Part shown: piece after piece, positions 12,691-18,272 of the stretch
Position numbering within the stretch: position 1 is the first letter of the stretch
Layout: every line of letters starts with the position of its first letter
IMG/VR virus record: IMGVR_UViG_3300043353_000047
Span: 1 to 40,538 of that record
DNA from: a virus
Strand: one strand, 5' to 3'
DNA length: 40,538 bases
Made by a program: the position numbers and the translations under genes
Notes under the pieces: generated by a model
What the model was told of the DNA's origin: nothing
The model's database searches: none
Seen by the model: the letters and a program-made list of their open reading frames with translations, nothing else

Positions 12691-12952
12691 CCGCCGCTCA
12701 CGCGCCAGCCCTGGCCTTTTTCGCACGTCTCATTGCGCATCAAGCTCTAGCAATGAGCGCTGACTTGTCACGCCGCCAACATTCCAATCGCTCGCCCTGC
12801 AATCAACCACGCCGCAATCCGCGCCGCTCAACCCAACCACAATCCAAACGCCAGCACGGGAGGAAACGGCGCCGCGCCTATAAAACGCGCGGGCCACTAA
12901 GTACCGCGCCTTGCATGGTGATATGCGCAATGTGCTAGTTGTTCTCATGTGT

Positions 12953-12973
12953 TACGTGATTATAGATCACGTA
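12953..12973. repeat. Perfect inverted repeat
   Basis: TACGTGAT (12953-12960), loop TATAG, ATCACGTA (12966-12973). It lies in the AT-rich part of the control region and has no T-run, so it looks like a protein-binding or structural site rather than a terminator. Confidence 0.65.
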
Positions 12974-13221
12974 GTTTGAGACGCTAACGCATTGATATCA
13001 TTGATGATTGCATCATGACGTCATCATCCATGTGTGTGTCATGTGGACACGTGGAAGCGAAGCACGGCCTCGTCGTTTTCAGCCAGAAAAGGTTTTGGCC
13101 CCCCACTCCCCGCCCTCGACCGGAACCGTTGCCGGGGGCCCCACCCCGTTCGCAACGCGCCTCCATAATCCACATACCCCCGTCGTGTAGTATGCAGGAT
13201 TTGCAATTGGCGGGGGCGTGT

Positions 13222-13267
13222 GTAAAGACTTAACAGGGCGCGTAAAGACTTAACGTTAGGACTTAAC
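13222..13267 (+). repeat. Three 13-bp direct repeats before the 13271 operon
   Basis: GTAAAGACTTAAC at 13222-13234 and 13242-13254, and GTTAGGACTTAAC at 13255-13267 (11 of 13 identical). Steps are 20 and 13 bp. The third copy contains the AGGA ribosome site of the gene at 13271, so a bound protein would block translation start as well as transcription. Confidence 0.65.
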
Positions 13268-13270
13268 GCG

Positions 13271-13534
13271 GTGGCGCTTCGGTGTGTGTTGGGCTGCGGC
13301 CATTCTCATTTGCCGACTGAGGTTTGTGGGAAGGACACGGAAGCTGGGCTAGCTCGGGCTGTCGTCAAGGAGGCGGCGGTCACTGGTCAGACGTTTGTGC
13401 AGGACGGGCGGGTGTTGAGGGCTGAGGAGGTTCTGGCTTCGCCTGTGGAGTCTGGTTTTGACCGGGCGGCGTATCAGAAGGCGTACATGAAAAAGTACAT
13501 GCGGCGGTGGCGAGCGCGGAAGAAGGCGACTTGA
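13271..13534 (+). CDS. Small protein, first gene of the accessory operon
   Basis: 87 aa from a GTG with AGGA nine bases upstream. N-terminal CVLGCGHSHLPTEVC could bind zinc (C-x3-C, H-x-H, C). The C-terminus is very basic, AYMKKYMRRWRARKKAT. Codons end in T far more often than in neighbouring genes, suggesting a separate origin. No family recognised; the basic tail suggests nucleic-acid binding. Confidence 0.6.
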   Translation: MALRCVLGCGHSHLPTEVCGKDTEAGLARAVVKEAAVTGQTFVQDGRVLRAEEVLASPVESGFDRAAYQKAYMKKYMRRWRARKKAT

Positions 13535-13546
13535 GGGAGAGGATCA

Positions 13547-13819
13547 ATGGCCAAGCAGAGTCCGACGTTTAGCGATTTCAACCCGACGAACGATCCGAGG
13601 GTTGGGATCATCAAGGGGCAGGCTGACGATTTGATCCGGTACGTTCGGGAAAAGACTGAGGCGTCGGGGCCCGAGGCGAAGCGGCGAGCATCGATCGCGG
13701 TCACCAACCTCGAGCAGGGGGCGATGTGGGCGGTGAAGGCGCTGTTTTCCGAGGACGCGATCAAGGGGGACGACGGGGGCGACGCGGCGCTTGGGAACCG
13801 GCGGGGGGATGACGCGTGA
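13547..13819 (+). CDS. Acb2/Tad1-hairpin family protein, candidate anti-CBASS sponge
   Basis: 90 aa, close to the usual Acb2 length of about 90-95. It shows the family pattern: F-x2-FNPTNDPRV-x2-IKGQADDLI (8-30), then EAKRRASIAVTNLEQGAMWAV (43-63 region, quoted to 19 residues as AKRRASIAVTNLEQGAMWA), ending KALF. Acb2 proteins form hexamers that trap the cyclic oligonucleotide messengers of CBASS, blocking effector activation. The assignment rests on the TNLEQ-x-MWAVKAL helix and the preceding IK-x2-ADDLI helix; exact nucleotide-contact residues could not be checked. Ribosome site GAGAGGA. It heads the four-base-overlap run of small genes. Confidence 0.65.
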   Translation: MAKQSPTFSDFNPTNDPRVGIIKGQADDLIRYVREKTEASGPEAKRRASIAVTNLEQGAMWAVKALFSEDAIKGDDGGDAALGNRRGDDA

Positions 13820-14037
13820 GCGATTTCCGCACCGACTTTGACCGTTGTCTGTGCTGCGGGCAGGCGGTGGCCAAGCGCGGCGATTCGATCACGCCTGAAC
13901 GGGCCGAGAAGGCGTTAAGGGTTTTCACCGCGCTTGGCCTCACCTTCGAAGAGCTTCTCGGCAAGCACCGAGCGCAGCTTGAATATCAATCGCCGGGCTT
14001 TGTGGATTGGCTTGAGGGGAAGGGCGCGAAGGCGTGA
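13816..14037 (+). CDS. Small protein with CxxC
   Basis: 73 aa from a GTG overlapping the preceding TGA by four bases. It contains RCLCCGQAVAKRG (CxCC near the N-terminus), then a helical ALRVFTALGLTFEELLGKH. A single cysteine cluster is not enough for a zinc ribbon unless it dimerises. No family recognised. Confidence 0.55.
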   Translation: MSDFRTDFDRCLCCGQAVAKRGDSITPERAEKALRVFTALGLTFEELLGKHRAQLEYQSPGFVDWLEGKGAKA

Positions 14038-14234
14038 CGCTCGAGGCGATTTACGAGAATCTGGCTTTGGCGGCGGGCCTGATATCCGAGGTTCGCGGCG
14101 CGCTCGACGGCACGGTGCGGGCCGATACGGCTTTTGCGTTGGGCGAGGCGTTGGGGATTCTGGCCAAGGCGAAGGCCCTGGTCGGCAGGGATATCGACGA
14201 GCGGCCGAAGATGAGGGTGAAGGGGGCGGCGTGA
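14034..14234 (+). CDS. Small helical protein
   Basis: 66 aa, GTG start in a GTGA overlap. Helical and Ala-rich (AIYENLALAAGLISEVRGAL, FALGEALGILAKAKALV). No domain recognised; one of a run of coupled small genes. Confidence 0.55.
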   Translation: MTLEAIYENLALAAGLISEVRGALDGTVRADTAFALGEALGILAKAKALVGRDIDERPKMRVKGAA

Positions 14235-14506
14235 TGGCGATTGACGCGCTGGTGACGATGCGGCTGGCCGACATGGCGCGGATGCATCCGGCCCAGGACG
14301 ACAGCCACGTGTGCGCCGAATGCGGCCATGCGGTGGGGATTTATCCGTCTGGCCAGCGGGCTTTGCGCGATCATCCCGGGTTGAAGATCATCTGCCAGCT
14401 GTGCGCGATCACGCGGCCGGCGCAGCTGATCGAGAATGTCCCGGCGGCCGATTTCGACACCATCATGCAGGAAGGCCGCGATAGCGTCGACGTGGGGCGG
14501 GGATGA
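14234..14506 (+). CDS. Zinc-ribbon protein
   Basis: 90 aa. The ATG at 14234 follows an in-frame GTG at 14231; either could serve. The fold is a CxxC (VCAECGHAVGIYPSG) paired with a second CxxC (IICQLCAIT), i.e. a zinc ribbon, with a helical N-terminus (MRLADMARM). Similar small zinc proteins in phages often bind nucleic acid or host polymerase, but nothing shows which here. Confidence 0.6.
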   Translation: MAIDALVTMRLADMARMHPAQDDSHVCAECGHAVGIYPSGQRALRDHPGLKIICQLCAITRPAQLIENVPAADFDTIMQEGRDSVDVGRG

Positions 14507-14697
14507 GCCAGGCCGACGATGACATGCTCAACCTCAACCTCAACGATATCGGCGACGCCGTCGAGGCGCTGACGGCGGCAAGGGCCGGGGGCGGGCCAGG
14601 CGAGCGGGAAAGGTTCATCTTTCAGATCGGTTATGCGCGCGGCCGGCTCTTGCGCGTTTCGGATCGCATCTACCAGGGCGGCGAGGCGAAGCAATGA
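14503..14697 (+). CDS. Small protein of unknown function
   Basis: 64 aa, ATGA overlap at its start. Acidic N-terminus (ADDDMLNLNLNDIGDAVEAL) and a helical FIFQIGYARGRLLRVSDRIY. The DNA has a short tandem repeat at CTCAACCTCAACCTCAAC. No family recognised. Confidence 0.5.
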   Translation: MSQADDDMLNLNLNDIGDAVEALTAARAGGGPGERERFIFQIGYARGRLLRVSDRIYQGGEAKQ

Positions 14698-14990
14698 GCA
14701 AGAAGCTCACACTCGAGCAACGCGTCGCGCGTCTGGAAAAGGCCATGAAGCATTTTTCCGAAGGCCTTTGGAAGATCGCCGAAGAGGTCGCCGTCAACCG
14801 CAAGGGCAAGAACAATCCGGCGCGCGAGCGATTGGAAAGCCGGGTTTTGGAGCTCGAAAACAAGTTTTTCGCTTTCCAATGCGGGGCGCAAGAACAGATG
14901 AAGCGCGACCGAGAGGCGATCGCGGAGGCGGAAGCCGAGGCGGCGCGGGCGAAGGTGCGGGAGGCGCTCGGGGCGAGGAAAGCAAGTTGA
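14694..14990 (+). CDS. Charged coiled-coil protein
   Basis: 98 aa, ATGA overlap. Two coiled-coil stretches (TLEQRVARLEKAMKHF and RLESRVLELENKFFAF) and a long Glu/Ala/Arg C-terminal helix. No membrane segment. Function unknown. Confidence 0.55.
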   Translation: MSKKLTLEQRVARLEKAMKHFSEGLWKIAEEVAVNRKGKNNPARERLESRVLELENKFFAFQCGAQEQMKRDREAIAEAEAEAARAKVREALGARKAS

Positions 14991-15331
14991 GCATCGATCG
15001 GCAATTCGGCATGCACGAAATCCCCGGCACGGAAGAACCGGCCCCGCAGAAGCGCGAGACGGTGAGCGCCGGCTTCGAAATGCAGATGCGCGGCTACGTC
15101 AACCAGATTTGGGCCAGGATCGGCGAGCTCGACGAGAAGCTGGCCGCATTGAGCTCGCACGGCCGTCCGACGCTCAATGCGGACGATGGCGGCGAGGCGA
15201 AGGGGGAGAGGTCGGCCCCCCCCTCCTCTTCCCCCAAGCCTTCCTTTCAAAAGAAGCCCCGCGCCCCCAAGCCTTGGGAGGCCGAGGGGGTCAGCCGGCG
15301 CACCTGGAACCGGCGCCGGCAATCGGAATGA
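14987..15331 (+). CDS. Small protein with disordered C-terminus
   Basis: 114 aa from a TTG at 14987. The rare start is chosen because GAGGAAAG lies seven bases upstream and TTGA overlaps the previous stop; an ATG at 15011 has no ribosome site. A helical segment (FEMQMRGYVNQIWARIGELD) is followed by a Ser/Pro/Lys tail ending RRTWNRRRQSE. No family recognised. Confidence 0.5.
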   Translation: MSIDRQFGMHEIPGTEEPAPQKRETVSAGFEMQMRGYVNQIWARIGELDEKLAALSSHGRPTLNADDGGEAKGERSAPPSSSPKPSFQKKPRAPKPWEAEGVSRRTWNRRRQSE

Positions 15332-15813
15332 GCGACGCGCGCGCCAAGGCGATCGCCGACAAATACATTCCCCGATTGGTCGAGGATGGCGAGGCGCATA
15401 TCGCTCGCGTGCTCTTCCAGCACCAGGGCAACGTGACCTTGGCCGCCGAGGAGCTCGAGCTCGACTCGGCCGAGCTTCGCCGCATGATCCAGAAATCCGA
15501 ACCGCTCATGGCCGCCATGGCCGAAGTCATGGAACGCCACGTCGACAAGGCGATCGGCATCATTCGCCAAGGCATGGACGAGGAGAGCTACCTGGTCCGG
15601 TTCTACGCCGCCAAGGAGTTCCTGCGCACCGAGACGGGGCGACGGCGCGGCTTTGGCATGGCCCAACAAGCGCAAGTGGTCGAGGCCGGCGGCGGCCGCG
15701 CCATCATCGTGCTCAAATGGCTCGGCGACGAAGCGCCAGAACCAAAAACGATCGATGCAACCCTCGAAGGCCCGCTCAAGGAGGACAGACATGAAAGAGA
15801 AGCCGCTCGATGA
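15328..15813 (+). CDS. Candidate small terminase subunit
   Basis: 161 aa. N-terminal helices lead to an HTH-like QGNVTLAAEELELDSAELRR (33-52), then long helices (AAMAEVMERHVDKAIGIIR, and a YLVRFYAAKEFLR segment after GMDEES) and a variable C-terminus with AIIVLKWLGD, a beta strand as in TerS barrels. Small terminases recognise the packaging site and recruit TerL. The nearest TerL is at 20746, separated by the PEP-CTERM and proline-repeat genes. Residues 33-103 align without gaps to the protein at 6639-6908. Confidence 0.6.
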   Translation: MSDARAKAIADKYIPRLVEDGEAHIARVLFQHQGNVTLAAEELELDSAELRRMIQKSEPLMAAMAEVMERHVDKAIGIIRQGMDEESYLVRFYAAKEFLRTETGRRRGFGMAQQAQVVEAGGGRAIIVLKWLGDEAPEPKTIDATLEGPLKEDRHEREAAR

Positions 15814-16105
15814 GGTTTGGAACGCCGCTTTCGCCCATCCCGGCGAGGCCTTCCCGGTCGGCCGGACCGTCGTTTGCGATGATTGCAGCGGCGATTGGAC
15901 CGACCGCAAGGAAAGCGGCGGCTTTCTGTTCCTGAGCAAGGCCATCTGCCCCGATTGCGCGCCGAAGTTCATGCAATCGATCGCCAAATATAACGAGCAC
16001 AAGCACATTCGCGGCACGTGCCCGACGCTCGAAAGCTTCGCCGACTTCGTCCGCCGCATGCGCGGGCCCGACGCCTTCATCCGCGTCACGGTGCACAAAG
16101 GATGA
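15791..16105 (+). CDS. Zinc-binding protein of unknown function
   Basis: 104 aa. Strong ribosome site (AAGGAGGA, six bases upstream) inside the end of the previous gene. VCDDCSGDW and AICPDCAPKF form a CxxC pair of a zinc ribbon; the C-terminus is helical (FADFVRRMRG). A conserved phage pattern, function unknown. Confidence 0.6.
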   Translation: MKEKPLDEVWNAAFAHPGEAFPVGRTVVCDDCSGDWTDRKESGGFLFLSKAICPDCAPKFMQSIAKYNEHKHIRGTCPTLESFADFVRRMRGPDAFIRVTVHKG

Positions 16106-16356
16106 AAAAGCCCGGCTATTGGATGTACGAAAGCAGCGGGGCCTTGCGCCCGGCGATCGCCGCCTATCTCAATCGCGCCGTCCTGACCGATGCGGAAATC
16201 AGCACGATCCGGGCCTACCTCAAGCAATGGATCATGGCCGACGTCTGGCCCGACGACGTGCAAAAGCTGCGCGACACCGTTGATGACATCGGTTCGCGCT
16301 CGGCGATCGATCGCTGGCTTTACCAGGCCGACGCCATCGGGATCGATCCGCTATGA
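16102..16356 (+). CDS. Small protein of unknown function
   Basis: 84 aa, ATG overlapping the previous TGA. It resembles a widely spread phage protein with AIAAYLNRAVLTDAEISTIR, then YLKQWIMADVW and LRDTVDDIGSRSAIDRWL. Such proteins are conserved but unassigned. Confidence 0.6.
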   Translation: MKKPGYWMYESSGALRPAIAAYLNRAVLTDAEISTIRAYLKQWIMADVWPDDVQKLRDTVDDIGSRSAIDRWLYQADAIGIDPL

Positions 16357-16371
16357 AAGGAGAAGCAACGA

Positions 16372-16716
16372 ATGTCTTACGATGAAAAGGCGATCGCCAA
16401 AATCTGCCATGAGGTCAATCGCGCCTATTGCGAGGCGATCGGCGACCAATCACTAAAGCCTTGGGACGCCGCAGAGGAATGGCAACGCAAAAGCGCCATT
16501 GAGGGCGTTCAATTCGCGCTCGGCAATCCCGACGCGCCGGCCTCGGCTCAGCATGAAAGCTGGCTGGCCGCCAAAGCCAAGGACGGTTGGAAATTCGGGT
16601 CGGTCAAGGACACGGCCAAGAAGGAACACCCGTGCTTTGTGCCTTACCACCAGCTTCCGCTCGAGCAGCGGGTCAAGGATTACCTGTTCAAAGGCGTCGT
16701 CGCAGCAATGGCGTAG
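16372..16716 (+). CDS. RyR-domain protein
   Basis: 114 aa covering the ryanodine-receptor-type RyR repeat: IAKICHEVNRAYCEAIGD, PWDAAEEWQRKSAIEGVQF, then HESWLAAKAKDGWKFGSVKD and KEHPCFVPYHQLPLEQRVKD. The order HESW-GW-x-G-D-KEHP-LP is diagnostic. In prokaryotes RyR domains occur in phages and are suspected to bind nucleotides or nucleotide-like ligands. No partner is visible here. Its presence beside an Acb2-type candidate invites the idea of nucleotide-signal interference (inference only). Confidence 0.85.
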   Translation: MSYDEKAIAKICHEVNRAYCEAIGDQSLKPWDAAEEWQRKSAIEGVQFALGNPDAPASAQHESWLAAKAKDGWKFGSVKDTAKKEHPCFVPYHQLPLEQRVKDYLFKGVVAAMA

Positions 16717-16722
16717 TGACAC

Positions 16723-16992
16723 ATGAGAGCGCCGCAATATGGCAAGGTCTATCCACCCGAGGGCCCCAATTCCGAGGCCGCCAGGGGCCTACGGGTCAAG
16801 CCGTTCGCCAATGTCTTCGCCCTGGTCGAAGGCCTCGGCGTCATTTCCCTGCATCGCACGCAAGCGGACGCGCAAACGGCGCTCGAGGGAGAAATCGAGC
16901 GCCGCCGGCAGGCTAACCAACGCTTAAGCGACGTTAAGCCGGCTTCGCGTCCGCAAGCCCATGAGGCCCATGACCCCGAGGCCGATCGCTAA
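16723..16992 (+). CDS. Small protein of unknown function
   Basis: 89 aa. YGKVYPPEGPN, then KPFANVFALVEGLGVISLHR and a charged C-terminus. The last 69 bases overlap the convergent PEP-CTERM gene on minus. No family recognised. It ends the plus accessory operon; no terminator seen. Confidence 0.55.
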   Translation: MRAPQYGKVYPPEGPNSEAARGLRVKPFANVFALVEGLGVISLHRTQADAQTALEGEIERRRQANQRLSDVKPASRPQAHEAHDPEADR

Positions 16993-17508
16993 CATCGCCC
17001 AGGTCGACGGCTCCGGCGTCGGGACCGACCCAACGCCGGTTACCGCCGTGATCGTGCCGTCGATCGCAATGTGAATCGGCGACCCGCCGCTCAGCCCCGA
17101 CACTTCGGCGAAGTAAGACCCGGCCCCGAGCACGTCGGGCGCGACCGTCGCCTCCTGCCCGCCGAGCACGTTCAGGATCGACGAGCTTTCAATCAACGCG
17201 CCGAGCGGCTGAAACGGCGACACGCCGGCGCTTCCCGTCCAGGTGTTGAGCGACAGCAGCCCGCCCGTGATCCGCTGCGCGCCGATCGCGCTATCCGACA
17301 CCGACAGGGTGACGGTTTCCGCGACCGGCAAGGTGAACTCGAAAAACTCCTGAAACCCGATCCCTGATCCGGGCGTGTCTTGCGCCGGAAGCGCCAGGCT
17401 CTGGTTGAAGACCGCGCCGATGTTTTCGACGGTGATGTCAGTCGCCGCGCTGGCGGGCGCGGCCAACGCGACGACGGCGGCAAGGGTGGCGAAAGTCAGC
17501 TTGTGCAT
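16924..17508 (-). CDS. PEP-CTERM sorting-domain protein
   Basis: 194 aa. Signal peptide at about 1-21 (MHKLTFATLAAVVALAAPAS). The middle has EFFEFTLPVAETVTLSVSD and GSYFAEVSGLSGG, as in the FxDxF-type PEP-CTERM family. The C-terminus is a sorting signal: PTPEPSTWAMLAIGLGVMG, then LRTRSR. The PEP motif, hydrophobic helix and basic tail are all present, in the PEPxxWA form typical of Alphaproteobacteria. Host exosortase would cleave it and place it on the surface. It lies alone on minus between the accessory and late operons and is preceded by the terminator of the neighbouring minus gene, so it is probably a separately expressed lysogenic-conversion gene. A PEP-CTERM protein in a phage is unusual. 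Confidence 0.85.
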   Translation of the reverse strand: MHKLTFATLAAVVALAAPASAATDITVENIGAVFNQSLALPAQDTPGSGIGFQEFFEFTLPVAETVTLSVSDSAIGAQRITGGLLSLNTWTGSAGVSPFQPLGALIESSSILNVLGGQEATVAPDVLGAGSYFAEVSGLSGGSPIHIAIDGTITAVTGVGSVPTPEPSTWAMLAIGLGVMGLMGLRTRSRLNVA

Positions 17509-17572
17509 GCGAATGAATCCCCGGTTCGTGAAGGCCCGACTTACGCACGCCGGAATGACGCGCGCAAGACGC

Positions 17573-17595
17573 AAAAAGGGCCGCGCAAGCGGCCC
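17573..17595 (-). terminator. Intrinsic terminator
   Basis: GGGCCGC (17578-17584), loop GCAA, GCGGCCC (17589-17595), followed on minus by TTTTT. It ends the 17619-18065 transcript before the PEP-CTERM gene, so that gene needs its own promoter. Confidence 0.85.
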
Positions 17596-17618
17596 TCCAT
17601 GAGTTGCAAGAAAGTTGA

Positions 17619-18065
17619 TTACTTGGGAGTGGCCCCGCCAACCGTGACGGTCCATTCCGCCTTGGTCGGGTTCCAAACCGCCACGACGTATTCGTTGACG
17701 ATTTCGTCAGGCGGGGGAGGAAGCGTCTCACCTTCCGGCGGAACCCAAGGATGCGTCGGGACGCCGGGCATGCCGGGGAGCCCCTGATCGGGATAAGGCA
17801 CGTACCCATGATCGGGGCGGGCGCCACCTCCGCCGGGAAGCCCCTGGTCGGGATAGCCCGGAATATAGATCGGGTGGCTCGGGTTGCCCGTGATGTAGAT
17901 CGGATGCTGCGGCGAGCCAGGCGAGCCAGGAGGCGCGCCGGGGATCACAATCGGATGCGACGGGGCGGGGCCGCCGCCCGCCGGCGGTTGCGGCTGCGGC
18001 AAGCCTTGGTCGGGATAGTTGCCGTTGCCGGTCAACGGGGTAATCAAAGCCAAATACGGTTGCAT
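17619..18065 (-). CDS. YPDQGLP-repeat proline-rich protein
   Basis: 148 aa from an ATG with AGGAGGA upstream. After MQPYLALITPL it consists of repeats: YPDQGLP three times, and HPIYI or HPIVI three times separated by Gly/Pro linkers. A compact end follows (VNEYVVAVWNPTKAEWTVTV). I recall such YPDQGLP proteins in alphaproteobacterial phages without known function; the repeats could be a stalk or a ligand array. Transcribed away from the late operon from a 207-base divergent region and closed by its own terminator. Confidence 0.65.
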   Translation of the reverse strand: MQPYLALITPLTGNGNYPDQGLPQPQPPAGGGPAPSHPIVIPGAPPGSPGSPQHPIYITGNPSHPIYIPGYPDQGLPGGGGARPDHGYVPYPDQGLPGMPGVPTHPWVPPEGETLPPPPDEIVNEYVVAVWNPTKAEWTVTVGGATPK

Positions 18066-18145
18066 GATTTCCTCCTTTGGGCCTTTTCGGGAAGGCGGAA
18101 TCAGCCTTGCACGCGGCCACGACGCGGACAAGACATTGCTGCGAT

Positions 18146-18174
18146 TTGATCTTTGAACGATATCAGCCTCTAAT
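18146..18174 (+). promoter_or_regulatory. Promoter of the late operon
   Basis: TTGATC (18146-18151), 17-bp spacer, TCTAAT (18169-18174; five of six matches to TATAAT). It would start transcription near 18181, about 90 bases before the portal gene. Confidence 0.55.
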
Positions 18175-18272
18175 CCTCGAAGCCTCATGGGACGCGTGAA
18201 GGCCAGTTCTCGCTTGGTTCCTGATCTGGACGCGCAGCCGCAATCGGGGCCGTTTTTTAGGACGAGAAGTCA

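Larger units (their letters stand above)
12691..13270. other. Noncoding control region of about 580 bases
   Basis: The largest gap in the window. From 12770 to 12850 the plus strand is rich in C and poor in G, with CAATC at 12785, 12800, 12815 and 12840 (steps of 15, 15 and 25). From 12940 to 13040 it is AT-rich, with a 21-base inverted repeat and a cluster of TGATG/CATCA and TGACGTCA words. At 13222-13267 are three 13-bp direct repeats. Open frames here lack ribosome sites. It probably holds the promoter for the 13271-16992 operon, but no confident -35/-10 pair was found. Confidence 0.5.

Noticed and set aside
12753-12938. Arg-rich 61-aa frame in the control region
   Set aside because: No ribosome site; composition follows the C-rich strand bias and ends in an unrelated Cys/Met tail.
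13230-13267. CtrA-type TTAA-N7-TTAA site
   Set aside because: TTAA words are separated by 16 and 9 bases, not 7, and are better explained by the 13-bp repeats.
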